Part shown: piece by piece, positions 1-8,499 of the stretch | Numbering within the stretch: position 1 is the stretch's first letter | Layout: each line of letters starts with the position of its first letter | Origin: Nostoc sp. JL33 | Lineage (GTDB): Bacteria; Cyanobacteriota; Cyanobacteriia; Cyanobacteriales; Nostocaceae | Length of the DNA: 64,000 nucleotides | Direction: 5' to 3' | Assembly: GCF_017114985.1 (NCBI RefSeq) | Contig: NZ_JABXKP010000035.1 | Location: 33,718 to 97,717, forward strand | Notes under the pieces: generated by a model | Seen by the model: only the letters and a program-made list of their open reading frames with translations | The model's database searches: none | What the model was told of the DNA's origin: nothing | Translations under genes and position numbers: made by a program

Positions 1-1121
1 GAAGCGATAACAAAATCAATTGACAAATCGTAATTTTTGGCAAACTTAAAATCTCGGACATCGTGTGCTGGTACACCCATCACTGCCCCAGTACCATACT
101 CATACAGTACATAGTCAGCAATCCAAATCGGCACTTCTTCCCCTGTAAACGGGTTAATTGCCACCCCACCTGTAGAGATACCCCGCTTTGGTTTGTCTTC
201 AGAAGTACGTTCCAACTCACTTTGATGGGAAACCTCTTTAATAAAGGCTTCTACCGCCGCTTGTTGTTCTTTTGTGGTGACGCGCTTTGTTAAGGGATGT
301 TCTGGTGCTAACACCAGGTAGCTGACACCATAAACGGTATCTGGACGTGTGGTATACACGCCGATTTTTTCATCTATCCCAATGATCGGAAATTCCAAGT
401 AAGCGCCTGTGGATTTGCCAATCCAGTTTGCCTGCATCAACTTGACGCGTTCCGGCCAACCTGTTAACTTATTCAAGTCATTGAGCAATTCTTCGGCGTA
501 GTCGGTAATCTTAAAAAACCACTGGCGCAATAATTTGCGCTCAACTATGGCCCCACTGCGCCAAGAACGTCCTTCGTTATCGACTTGCTCATTTGCCAAT
601 ACAGTTTGGTCAATCGGGTCCCAGTTTACTGCTGCTTCTTTTTGGTAAGCTAACCCCGCTTGCAAAAACTGCAAGAAAATCCATTGCGTCCACTTGTAAT
701 AATCTGGTGAACAGGTAGCAAGTTCACATTCCCAATCGATGGATAAACCAAGACGCTGCAATTGTTGCCGCATCTGGGCCATATTTTGATAAGTCCACTT
801 TGCTGGCGGTACACCACGGTCAATGGCGGCATTTTCTGCTGGCAAGCCAAAGGCATCCCAACCCATTGGGTGTATTACCCGATACCCTTGCATTCGCTTG
901 AGGCGGGCAATTACGTCGGTAATGGTATAATTACGGACGTGACCCATGTGTAGGCTGCCCGATGGATAAGGGAACATGGAAAGAGCATAGAATTTTGGCT
1001 TGTTGCTAGCTGTCGGTGTTTTATCTAAGCCAAGTTCTACCCATGTTTTTTGCCATTTTTCCTCAATCGCTGCTGGGTTATATCGAGAATCAACAGAATC
1101 ACGTATTTCCAATGGTTTCAT
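1..1121 (-). CDS. leuS: Leucyl-tRNA synthetase, N-terminal 373 codons (cut by window edge)
   Basis: This is a class I aminoacyl-tRNA synthetase that charges tRNA-Leu in the cytoplasm. Translating the minus strand from the ATG at 1121 gives an open frame to the window edge. It contains the class I HIGH-type signature as HMGH inside [17 protein letters not shown], then [13 protein letters not shown] and [14 protein letters not shown], all typical of bacterial LeuRS. The CP1 editing domain begins with TGAYLEFPI and the TTRPDT threonine-rich editing motif. The KMSKS loop and anticodon-binding part lie outside the window. The start is well placed, since [16 protein letters not shown] is a normal LeuRS beginning. 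The frame shows no stops. Identification is secure; only the C-terminus is unseen. Confidence 0.97.
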   Translation of the reverse strand, partial: MKPLEIRDSVDSRYNPAAIEEKWQKTWVELGLDKTPTASNKPKFYALSMFPYPSGSLHMGHVRNYTITDVIARLKRMQGYRVIHPMGWDAFGLPAENAAIDRGVPPAKWTYQNMAQMRQQLQRLGLSIDWECELATCSPDYYKWTQWIFLQFLQAGLAYQKEAAVNWDPIDQTVLANEQVDNEGRSWRSGAIVERKLLRQWFFKITDYAEELLNDLNKLTGWPERVKLMQANWIGKSTGAYLEFPIIGIDEKIGVYTTRPDTVYGVSYLVLAPEHPLTKRVTTKEQQAAVEAFIKEVSHQSELERTSEDKPKRGISTGGVAINPFTGEEVPIWIADYVLYEYGTGAVMGVPAHDVRDFKFAKNYDLSIDFVIA

Positions 1122-1287
1122 GCCTGTTACACTTTACTTCTACTAATTTTCTAATATTTGACCCTTACTAGTACATTTGAGCCACTATCTTGAGGGAATT
1201 ATCTGTCTAGTAATTTTCTAATTTAATTTACAAAATCAATTTACTATAGGAATCGTATTTGATTTTTGAAATTATCTACGTAGGCGG

Positions 1288-1320
1288 GGAGTGGGGAGTA
1301 GGGAGTAGGGAATAAGGAAT
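1288..1320. repeat. 7-bp short tandem repeat tract (GGGGAGT/AGGGAGT)
   Basis: Runs of GGGGAGT and AGGGAGT lie in the leuS upstream gap. They belong to the same short tandem repeat class as the tracts in the DevBCA spacers at 9194 and 10505. The rest of the 1122-1501 gap shows no gene; it contains only the terminator at 1449. Confidence 0.7.
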
Positions 1321-1448
1321 TAGGCTTTTCGATCTGTACTGAGCTTTTTCAGAAATCAAACATTAGCCCTATATTTCTTTCTACTCCCTATTTGTATCTA
1401 TCTTATATCCCTAAAGTTCAACAAGTTGAGGTATATAGGACATAAAAA

Positions 1449-1476
1449 AGTCCCTAAGCTTAGGATGGTGGGGACT
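1449..1476 (-). terminator. Rho-independent terminator of the 1502-1879 gene
   Basis: The arms AGTCCC and GGGACT flank a short loop. Read on the minus strand, the hairpin is followed by a run of six T. It sits about 25 bp past the stop of the minus-strand gene. Confidence 0.55.
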
Positions 1477-1501
1477 AGATGTGTTATAGTTCTAAACTGA
1501 T

Positions 1502-1879
1502 TTACTGGGTTAGCAGCCCGATCGCCATTTCAAGGTGCATCTTAGCCTTGTGCAAGTTAAGCAAATTCTCTTGGTCGTATCTGTCAGGATAGCTCATAGC
1601 TTTGCCTTCCATCGTCAGCTTGATCAGTGCTGCTTGCTCATCAGTGGGTGAATTCATCTCATCTACCACCCCTTCAAGGAATTGAGTAACGCTAAAACCT
1701 GGTGACTTCAACCCTCTTCCCTGCCTTAGTTGAACGAGTGCTATCTGTGGGAATGCCATCAAGGTGACAATCCAACTAGTTTTGTAGCCTCCATTCCCAG
1801 CAGGCTTTAATCCGTAACGCCTACATAAGTCTCTCAACTGGGCAGTGGTTTTGATTTCGAGTTCTGACCGTGTGAACAT
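1502..1879 (-). CDS. Hypothetical protein with SAP-like N-terminal helix pair
   Basis: A 125-residue protein I cannot assign to a known function. The first 35 residues (TTAQLRDLCRRYGLKPAGNG) resemble a SAP motif, the short helix-loop-helix used for DNA or RNA contact. The rest is mixed helical and ends in KAKMHLEMAIGLLTQ. It has no signal peptide or membrane segment. It stands alone, with a terminator downstream and a small plus-strand gene starting about 130 bp upstream. A nucleic-acid-binding role is inferred only from the N-terminal resemblance. Confidence 0.65.
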   Translation of the reverse strand: MFTRSELEIKTTAQLRDLCRRYGLKPAGNGGYKTSWIVTLMAFPQIALVQLRQGRGLKSPGFSVTQFLEGVVDEMNSPTDEQAALIKLTMEGKAMSYPDRYDQENLLNLHKAKMHLEMAIGLLTQ

Positions 1880-2007
1880 AAAATAGAATTACCCATTTGT
1901 AAAAGTGGTATCGGTGGTGAACCATTTACCAGGATGAAAGCACCACCGATTTAAAATCTTATTTACTCGCTTCCACGTAGATCAAGTTATGTTTACATTT
2001 CTCAAGA

Positions 2008-2205
2008 ATGGCTAATCCTAAAGGAAATCCAGAAAATTTAAAAAAATTTACTACTGACAGAGAGGAGCCATTGACCGAGAAAATGAATATACGCATGACT
2101 AAGACAATGAAAGAGGAAGTGCAGCAACAAGATAACCCTCCTGAATTTTGTAGAGAAGCTATTCAAGAGAAGCTAGACAGGAATAAGGGCAAGAGTAGTA
2201 CTTAA
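2008..2205 (+). CDS. Small conserved cyanobacterial protein, ribbon-helix-helix-like
   Basis: A 65-residue, highly charged protein starting MANPKGNPENLKKF, a beginning I associate with a family of small cyanobacterial proteins. The middle part (LTEKMNIRMTKTMKEEV, then FCREAIQEKLDR) has the strand-then-two-helices pattern of Arc/MetJ-type DNA-binding proteins. No partner toxin gene follows, so an antitoxin role is not supported by context. Function is unproven; the fold is inferred from the pattern alone. Confidence 0.65.
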   Translation: MANPKGNPENLKKFTTDREEPLTEKMNIRMTKTMKEEVQQQDNPPEFCREAIQEKLDRNKGKSST

Positions 2206-2314
2206 TTGCTTAACTATTAATCTGAGTAAATAAAAATACCTCTAGAATTAATATCTAAAGGTATTCACTATGATAAGTTTTTATTGCTGTCGATTCAGAT
2301 GGTAAAAATAGGCG

Positions 2315-2770
2315 ATGGCTGAATCAAATATAAAATTTTCTAATTTAGTAGGGGTTTTTGTCTACGGCACGCTTAAACCAGGTGAAGCTAACTATCAAAG
2401 ATACTGTGCTGGCAAAGTAGTAGATGTCAAAAGAGCCTTTGTACAAGGTAAATTGTTTGCTTTGCCAATGGGCTACCCAGCGATGACGCTAGGGGATAGC
2501 CAAGTTCACGGATATTTACTCTCTTTTCCCAACTCAAGGATTTTAAATGAGCTAGATGTGCTGGAAGATTACCAGCCCAATAGACAAACGGCAGAAAACC
2601 TCTATAATCGACAAATTATCGAGGTTTATCAGCCACAGTCGCTCTCTCTCGGTTGGGCTTGGGTTTATTTAATGACTCTAGAGCGAGTTGAGCAATTAGG
2701 AGGCTTCCTCCAACCTGACGGCTGCTGGAGCGGCTGTGGTTTAACCACAAAGTACAGTTATGATCTATGA
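2315..2770 (+). CDS. Gamma-glutamylcyclotransferase-like (GGCT/AIG2 family) protein
   Basis: A 151-residue protein of the gamma-glutamylcyclotransferase-like fold, whose members release 5-oxoproline from gamma-glutamyl amines or peptides. The substrate-loop motif VFVYGTLKPGE is at residues 14-24. The segment LNELDVLEDYQP (around 87-98) supplies the Glu typical of the active site. Length fits a single-domain member. It is cytoplasmic, with no signal. It has no obvious operon partner and converges on the anti-sigma gene 16 bp away. The actual substrate cannot be read from the sequence. Confidence 0.85.
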   Translation: MAESNIKFSNLVGVFVYGTLKPGEANYQRYCAGKVVDVKRAFVQGKLFALPMGYPAMTLGDSQVHGYLLSFPNSRILNELDVLEDYQPNRQTAENLYNRQIIEVYQPQSLSLGWAWVYLMTLERVEQLGGFLQPDGCWSGCGLTTKYSYDL

Positions 2771-2786
2771 ACTATTAACTTTGCGA

Positions 2787-3401
2787 TTAGTTTATGTCCT
2801 GTTTGGAGTCCTGCCGTTGCGGCTGTACCTGATAGATTGAATTTTCTGGAGAGGCTACTGCTGCTTTCGGAATTTCAATTACCGGGTTATTTAGGCCCAC
2901 CATCAGAGGGGAAGGGGGAACCATAGATACTGAGGACGTTTGTATCGGTTCTATTTGTGGCCCTTGTGCCAGTTGCGGCGTCCTGGAACCACCAGCTACT
3001 AAGCCCGATACTGCGCCGAGCGCACAAGCCGCAACTGCTGCACACCCCACCACCCAGTTTAAACGGGAACGGCGGCGCAAACGTGTCAATACTTGCTCAA
3101 CTGTTGCTTCTGGTGAATGTTGGGCTGTTGGGACTGGGAGAGTCCGCAAGCCTTGGCGCAGCTTTAACAGTCGGGCATACAAGCATTGAACTGAGGCATC
3201 ATTTGCCAGCCATTCTTCTACTTGCCTGCGTTCGGGGGCTGTGACTTCACCATCGAGGTAAGCACTCAATAACTCGAAGCGATCGCGCTTCACCATATCC
3301 ATAAGACCCGTTGATTCATTGGTATGCTTGCCCATTCCATCTGGCAAATCTTGAGGAAGTCGCAAAGGTGAACGGTCGAAAAACTGAGAATCAGTAGTCA
3401 T
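2787..3401 (-). CDS. sapG: Anti-sigma factor paired with SigG
   Basis: A 204-residue membrane-anchored regulator encoded directly downstream of the ECF sigma gene and in the same direction. Residues about 42-95 (FELLSAYLDGEVTAPERRQVEEWL) match the cytoplasmic anti-sigma domain that holds an ECF factor inactive. A single transmembrane segment follows (WVVGCAAVAACALGAVSGLVAG), then a proline- and glutamine-rich outer tail. The usual HxxxCxxC zinc site is not intact: only one Cys, in VQCLYARL, is present. In Nostoc punctiforme the cognate anti-sigma factor of SigG has been named SapG. The symbol here rests on synteny and domain layout. Confidence 0.8.
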   Translation of the reverse strand: MTTDSQFFDRSPLRLPQDLPDGMGKHTNESTGLMDMVKRDRFELLSAYLDGEVTAPERRQVEEWLANDASVQCLYARLLKLRQGLRTLPVPTAQHSPEATVEQVLTRLRRRSRLNWVVGCAAVAACALGAVSGLVAGGSRTPQLAQGPQIEPIQTSSVSMVPPSPLMVGLNNPVIEIPKAAVASPENSIYQVQPQRQDSKQDIN

Positions 3402-3554
3402 CTTAACATTATTACCAATTCATAAACGGGTAAACTGGGGGGAAAATTTGGAAAATTTGTCAATTTCCCTCCTAACGGCAGAAGCGATCTACTTTATGGT
3501 AATTCTTAATCAATGCTTAAATTCTGCCTAATGGCAGAGGCAAGATATTGTAAA

Positions 3555-4211
3555 TTAGGAGTCTAGATAAATCTGCAAGTGAGCTTGCAGCCTCGTTCTC
3601 GCTCTGGCTATTCTTGACTTGACAGTTCCTAAGGAAACTCCAGTGATTTCGGCAATTTCTTCGTATGCCAAGCCTTCGATTTCTCTGAGGACAATGGTAG
3701 TACGAAAGACTTCTGGTAGATCCGCGATCGCTTCCCGCAGTTGCTCGTAAAATTCTCTAGTTGTCAGTTCTTCCTCTGGGCCTGGGGTATCGCCGGCGAT
3801 TTCCCAATCCATCTCACCATCCTCTAGCGAACGGGGAGCATCGAGTGACAAAGGACTCATAACCCGCTTACGTTTCCGCAACTCGTCGTAAAACAAGTTG
3901 GTGGCAATGCGGCTTAACCAGCCCCGAAATTTAGCAGGATCTTGTAATCGGTTAATATTCCGATACACTCGAATCCAAACTTCTTGAGCCAAATCGGCTC
4001 TGTCAGCCCAATCTGGAGCCAAGTGGTATAGAACTCTATCAACTTGACTTTGATAGCGGCGTAATAGTTCTGCAAACGCAACACGATCTGGTCGCAGTCC
4101 CGCTTGACAGCGCAAAATTAAATCGTGGTTAGGGAGTTTGTCAACTTGCACTGATGCTTCTGGATACTTTGCATCAACCGTTGACCAGGATACAGTGATC
4201 GACTGACTCAT
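3555..4211 (-). CDS. sigG: ECF-type RNA polymerase sigma factor SigG
   Basis: A 218-residue group 4 sigma factor. Region 2 is seen as AFAELLRRYQSQVDRVLYHL and DLAQEVWIRVYRNINRL, with region 2.4 in FRGWLSRIATNLFYDELRKR. Region 4 is ADLPEVFRTTIVLREIEGL followed by the helix-turn-helix ITGVSLGTVKSRIARAR. It directs transcription of a small regulon and is normally held by the anti-sigma factor encoded 150 bp downstream. In Anabaena and Nostoc, SigG is the RpoE-like factor linked to envelope stress. The nearby L,D-transpeptidase and M23 genes fit that role, although no SigG promoter was identified. Confidence 0.92.
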   Translation of the reverse strand: MSQSITVSWSTVDAKYPEASVQVDKLPNHDLILRCQAGLRPDRVAFAELLRRYQSQVDRVLYHLAPDWADRADLAQEVWIRVYRNINRLQDPAKFRGWLSRIATNLFYDELRKRKRVMSPLSLDAPRSLEDGEMDWEIAGDTPGPEEELTTREFYEQLREAIADLPEVFRTTIVLREIEGLAYEEIAEITGVSLGTVKSRIARARTRLQAHLQIYLDS

Positions 4212-4578
4212 AGATCGTACTGGCTCTAAATCATCCCTATCTATTAGACCTGCTAATGAGACAGAAGTTCCATGCTAAGGTGACGGATTTATGACTGGAA
4301 CACTGAGGCAGACAATTTTGGATACATTTATAGCAATAAGGAGAGCCACTTTTTCCTTATACTGTTCGCATAGTTGCCCAAGACCCATCAACTAACAAAA
4401 GCGCAGTTATATGCACATTTTGCTACTTTTGACAACTGGGTATATACGCTTGATAAAAATAATTAAATCTGGTTATAAGGATGAAGATAAAAATTTTGTA
4501 ATTCTAGCTTCTTGATGCCTTTAAAAATCAGGTAATAATTTCTGGAAGTTGGGTTGCTGTAGTTACTATAAGGGTGAT
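4212..4578. other. Gene-free sigG upstream region
   Basis: This 367-bp AT-rich stretch precedes sigG. No open frame, repeat or convincing operator could be recognised. It presumably holds the sigG promoter. Confidence 0.4.
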
Positions 4579-4731
4579 TTATTTTTTTGATTTTGTCACT
4601 AGAATAGTTGCTGATTGTTCTACTTGTGACCCGTAGGTAGCACCAGGGTTATTTTGCTTTGGTACGCGAACTTGAAAAAAGAAACTCAGGGAAAATGTAA
4701 TTGTGACTGCTAGCAATAGTTTTTCAAGCAT
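4579..4731 (-). CDS. Small membrane-anchored protein, unknown function
   Basis: A 50-residue peptide starting MLEKLLLAVTITFSLSFFFQV, a short hydrophobic anchor followed by a polar tail ending TKSKK. The ATG at 4731 is preferred over one 30 bp upstream because GGGAG lies about 8 bases before it. It is divergent from the L,D-transpeptidase gene. The small size leaves real doubt about whether it is translated. Confidence 0.45.
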   Translation of the reverse strand: MLEKLLLAVTITFSLSFFFQVRVPKQNNPGATYGSQVEQSATILVTKSKK

Positions 4732-4980
4732 GGTTTTTCTCCCACCGACACCATTAATCATTGATTGCTACATTTCAGTTCCACCAGAAAGTCTAAGTAT
4801 TGGCTTACAACCCCCAAAACTCTTGGAGTTTTGCTGCTGGGACAATTTGCATAGTCTTAGTTTGCCCAGAGGTGTTGGCAGATTTATATCGGAAATGATA
4901 AGTATTGATAAATTTTTGATAATCGGATGATGAACGCATCCAATTGCTCGGCTGGATATGTCAGGGATAAACAATAGGCG

Positions 4981-5943
4981 ATGGCAATGGTAAGAAACGA
5001 ATCTGTAGGGCGTATGGTAATGTTGCTCTGTTTTGGCACAGCATTTTTATCTTTAGCTGTCCATTGGCGCATTACTACGGCAACACGGCTGTCTGAGAAG
5101 TCTGCATCTAGTTCGATGCGGCGAGATTCTACCCTAACCAATCCCAAGGGAAGCCGCCCAGAAGGAGTCTACAAGAATCTTTCCCAAGTGAGTTTAGGGG
5201 AAATTGCGCTGGGTGCATCTGTGCCGCCTGGTGAAGTCACCCAAGGCTCAACTACTGCCCAGAGAGCGTTTACACCAAAGCCCTCTGCGATTAAGCCTCA
5301 AACTAAGTCGAAAATAATTAAGAAGAATATAGCCAAAGCAACTACTCTGAGGGCTGCTACACTCAGGTCTTCTGGTATTAAGCCTCAAACTCAGCCCCAA
5401 ATCATTAAGAATAATCTAGCTAAAGCAACTGTACCAACTAAGACGCGGCTGGTGGCGCAAGCAGAAAGACAAAATCCGGTTGCGGATAGTTGGCCCAAAA
5501 CTCTATGGTCTCAGGCTTCAGCCCAACAAATACCATCTAGTAGGCTGGCAAATACCAAGACGCAAGTAGTGGTTGTTTTAAGCGATCGCCGCACCTATGT
5601 ATACGCAGGAGATGAGGTGATCGCCAGCTACCCAATTGCTATCGGTAAGAAAGGTTGGGAAACGCCCACAGGTTCTTTCCAGGTGATCCATATGCGACAT
5701 TATCCAATCTGGCGTCACCCAATTACGGGCAAAGTATTTCAAGCTGGTACCGATAGTCCCTTGGGAGACAGATGGATTGGTTTTTGGTCAGATGGACGGA
5801 ATGAAATTGGCTTTCATGGCACACCGGATATTGACCTGGTAGGAACGGCTGTATCCCACGGCTGTTTAAGAATGCGTAATTCTGATGTCCGATTGTTGTA
5901 TGAGCAAGTGAGTTTAGGAACAACAGTGGTAGTGCGTAATTAA
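4981..5943 (+). CDS. L,D-transpeptidase (YkuD domain), exported
   Basis: A 320-residue enzyme that makes 3-3 peptidoglycan cross-links or attaches proteins to the wall. An N-terminal hydrophobic segment (MVMLLCFGTAFLSLAV) acts as anchor or signal. A low-complexity linker of about 150 residues contains two KPQTxxxIIKxNxAKAT repeats. The YkuD catalytic domain runs from about residue 195, with IAIGKKGWETPTGSF and the active-site region GFHGTPDIDLVGTAVSHGCL, giving the HXX...SHGCLRM nucleophile Cys. An alternative ATG lies two codons downstream. Its stop abuts the convergent ComFB stop exactly. Its place beside sigG suggests, but does not prove, control by envelope stress. Confidence 0.93.
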   Translation: MAMVRNESVGRMVMLLCFGTAFLSLAVHWRITTATRLSEKSASSSMRRDSTLTNPKGSRPEGVYKNLSQVSLGEIALGASVPPGEVTQGSTTAQRAFTPKPSAIKPQTKSKIIKKNIAKATTLRAATLRSSGIKPQTQPQIIKNNLAKATVPTKTRLVAQAERQNPVADSWPKTLWSQASAQQIPSSRLANTKTQVVVVLSDRRTYVYAGDEVIASYPIAIGKKGWETPTGSFQVIHMRHYPIWRHPITGKVFQAGTDSPLGDRWIGFWSDGRNEIGFHGTPDIDLVGTAVSHGCLRMRNSDVRLLYEQVSLGTTVVVRN

Positions 5944-6516
5944 TTAAGGGTCGTTGTCCTTTGGCTCGTCCTTTGGCTGGTCATTTTGCTCAAAGTTAGG
6001 TGCGTATGTCTGGAGTAAAGCACTAACTTGGCGGACAATTTCATTGCCAATGTTTTTGCCTAATGCTTGCCGTTCTGGGAAGAAATTAGGTTGATCGAGG
6101 TAACGGTTAATTGCCTCACTTACTTGCTGAGAAATTAATTCTTGCAGTTGTGCCTGAGCCGTTTGGCGCTGGAAGCTAGCACCTTCTTCTGTAGTAGCAT
6201 ACAAAGGTGGTAGCCGATTGAGAGCGTAAGCAGCAATATCTCCGACATCCAGAGAAGTTTCACTACTGGCTTCAATTTCTGCGACTCGCGCGATCGCTTC
6301 CGTCAGTACCAATTCTTCCATAACGTTAATGAATTGTTTGCGAGGTACCGCCACTACCTCACCAGTCAATAGTGCTCCCATCAACCGATCCAGCGCCATA
6401 TACTCTTCAATTGAGAGTTCCGAGGCGTTGTCACAGATTCTACCGACTTCTGCTTCCATTGCTGGTGTCAAATAACCATCCTGGAGAGCTTGTTCTACAA
6501 TTTTTTCGATGCTCAT
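5944..6516 (-). CDS. ComFB-family protein (c-di-GMP receptor type)
   Basis: A 190-residue protein. The ComFB domain is at residues about 60-125 with INVMEELVLTEAIARVAEIE, LDVGDIAAYALNRLPPLYAT and EEGASFQRQ. The N-terminal 55 residues (QDGYLTPAMEAEVGRICDNA) form a helical extension. ComFB proteins of cyanobacteria bind cyclic di-GMP; in Anabaena a member named CdgR links the nucleotide to cell size. I prefer the ATG at 6516 (MSIEKIVEQ) because two upstream ATGs lie in a poorly protein-like MMISI stretch. Its position beside sigG and wall enzymes suggests a link between second messenger and envelope. Whether this is CdgR itself is inferred. Confidence 0.88.
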   Translation of the reverse strand: MSIEKIVEQALQDGYLTPAMEAEVGRICDNASELSIEEYMALDRLMGALLTGEVVAVPRKQFINVMEELVLTEAIARVAEIEASSETSLDVGDIAAYALNRLPPLYATTEEGASFQRQTAQAQLQELISQQVSEAINRYLDQPNFFPERQALGKNIGNEIVRQVSALLQTYAPNFEQNDQPKDEPKDNDP

Positions 6517-6636
6517 AATGCTTATCATCATTTAGTTAGCAAAGCTTGGTAGGGACGGTATCAACCCAATTTCTTTTGCCTAATTCTCAGCAAAAAAAAC
6601 ACAAATTATGCACAAACGCGATCAATTCCGCCTCTA

Positions 6637-7572
6637 CTAGTTAACGACCTTAGTTCGCCAAGGTGTTGGATCAACAGATTGTCCGTTGACATACAGACCC
6701 CAGTGCAAATGTGGCCCCGTAGCAGCACCTGTTGAACCTACTGCACCAATTAGTTGACCAGCTTTCACAAAATCACCTTCTTTAACGTTAATACGACTCA
6801 GGTGCATGAAAATACTGGTTACTCCTTGACCGTGGTCAATGCCAACTACGTTACCGTGTATCCGAAACCCTTGGGATACCCTACCTACCAAAGCAACTCG
6901 TCCAGAGGCTGGGGCAATTACTGGTGAACCGGCAGCACCAGCGTAGTCAAGACCACGATGATAGTAGTCTTTTGCAAATGTACCATTATAGTAGCGACGT
7001 ACACCATAGTTTGTACTCATCCGCCCTGTATTTGGCTTTAGGAATACTCCATTCCAATACTTTTGTGGGGTTTGTAATGCCTTAAAAGCTGCCACACGCT
7101 TAAGTTCATACTCTGTGGCATCCACTCCGGCTTTCCCTGGTGGCAAAGTAATGCGTTGTACGGGGAACTTGCGATTAAGCACATTCACTGCCAAGTTTTG
7201 TACTTGACCATCTCCGGCGACCCGAAGTGTTCTAGTTCCAGATTTTTCTAGTGGAGTTGTGGGAACAAAAGCCCGATACTGATTGGGTGCAATTTTAAAG
7301 GTTGGGTACGTATTTTTACCAGTAGCAACTGTGGGATTTGTAGTATTCTCAGAATTATCTAAATTAATTTTTACTGATAGTGTATCTCCTAATTTAGGAT
7401 TAGTTGGAGTCACCTGTACTTGCAAAGCATCTACAGGCAATGCCAAGGTGAGAGGGAGAACAGCAAATATTCCCTTTAAGATATTTATTGCACGGCGATT
7501 GGTTGTCAAAGCTTTGACATCAAAACCGAGCAACTTTTTGTTTGAACTACTAGCGCTATTCTCAATAATCAT
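6637..7572 (-). CDS. M23-family (LytM) peptidoglycan endopeptidase
   Basis: A 311-residue exported or membrane-anchored protein. A hydrophobic stretch (ILKGIFAVLPLTLALP, about 31-46) follows a short basic N-terminus. Residues 50-130 form a beta-rich domain, and the M23 zinc peptidase domain lies at about 190-305. The metal ligands are visible: HRGLDYAG (His and Asp), FMHLSRI, and GPHLHWGL (HxH). All ligands are present, so it should be an active endopeptidase cutting peptide cross-bridges rather than a degenerate EnvC-type activator. It is encoded about 120 bp downstream of nothing else in its direction except ComFB, which follows it. Confidence 0.92.
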   Translation of the reverse strand: MIIENSASSSNKKLLGFDVKALTTNRRAINILKGIFAVLPLTLALPVDALQVQVTPTNPKLGDTLSVKINLDNSENTTNPTVATGKNTYPTFKIAPNQYRAFVPTTPLEKSGTRTLRVAGDGQVQNLAVNVLNRKFPVQRITLPPGKAGVDATEYELKRVAAFKALQTPQKYWNGVFLKPNTGRMSTNYGVRRYYNGTFAKDYYHRGLDYAGAAGSPVIAPASGRVALVGRVSQGFRIHGNVVGIDHGQGVTSIFMHLSRINVKEGDFVKAGQLIGAVGSTGAATGPHLHWGLYVNGQSVDPTPWRTKVVN

Positions 7573-8028
7573 AGAGCTACAAAAAATCCCTTGCTTGTGT
7601 TGAAAAATAGACTAGTTTATTACAACTAGTGTTTCCTGTTTGAAGCTTATATTGTTGAAAACCGTAAATTTTCGGAAATCCTCCAGGTATTTATGGATTA
7701 CAAGAAGGAATCATTTGATCTGTAATTTTAGTGAATTGGTCTTAACTCTAATAACCAAGGTGTATGACATTGGCAATCAGCATAAAATTTAACTAGATTG
7801 ATGGCAAAAAGGCTCTCGTGGCTTGCCATAGGTGTCACTTGTTAGGCAACAAAGGAAACTCGTTGTGGTTACAGTCATCACATAATGATACTTGAAGGAA
7901 ATCTTGGTATCAACTGGACACTTGTTCAACTGGACACTAATATCACACTGCGAGGCTGAAATCGGTATAGGTAAATCACCCAAACCAGGTAAGTCAGTCG
8001 GCGAGGATAAATCAAACTATATTAAATA

Positions 8029-8160
8029 AACGCGATGTGCAACTTAAATATTCTGACTTCTCTTTTAAAAGCTAAAAGAAGAGAGGCTTTGAATTTCCCC
8101 CTTCCCTATAGAGGAAGGGGGCTGGGGGGTTAGGTTTGAGTAAAAGTTGCACACAGCGTT
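8029..8160. mobile_element. MITE-like element with 17-bp terminal inverted repeats and 5-bp target duplication
   Basis: The left end AACGCGATGTGCAACTT and the complement of the right end, AACGCTGTGTGCAACTT, differ at two positions. Both sides are flanked by AAATA (8024-8028 and 8161-8165). The core holds a CCCCCTTCC...GGAAGGGGG palindrome and the tail TGGGGGGTTAGG. It has no coding capacity. A related copy lies at 31151-31272. The surrounding gap 7573-8499 holds no believable gene. Confidence 0.75.
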
Positions 8161-8235
8161 AAATAATGTAAATATCTTCAAATTTGCTCGTAGCGTCTCT
8201 AAAAGAGGCTATGCGAACAAAATAGGGCTGAAGTA

Positions 8236-8402
8236 GCCCTGGCGACTGGAAGTCGCGCGCCAGGTGCTTCAAGTCGGCAAAGCCGCCCAACGCACTGGCT
8301 TGGCTACACAAGCGAAACCCACCTCCGTGGGTTAAAAACCTTGATTTATCGTTAGTCCACGGAGGTAGACGAGAGTTTGTGTAGTAGCGAATTTTATTCG
8401 CC
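8236..8402. repeat. CCCACGGAGGTGGG palindromic repeat, copy 1
   Basis: The arms CCCACCTCCGTGGGTT and AGTCCACGGAGGT face each other around an AT-rich loop. They are flanked by GGCTACACAAGC and GTGTAGTAGCG, and a second hairpin GCGACTGGAAGTCGCG precedes. The same modules recur at 26556-26711 and 27566-27667. Confidence 0.7.
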
Positions 8403-8499
8403 CAATACTTTTCAAACATCCTCTAACTAGAAACTTTTATTAAAGGCTGGTAGTAGCGCTTTAGCTGTAAAAAACCATAAATCTAACTAATGCACAAAT

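Noticed and set aside
7789..7983. 64-codon minus-strand frame
   Set aside because: No conserved features and no ribosome site in a repeat-rich gap.
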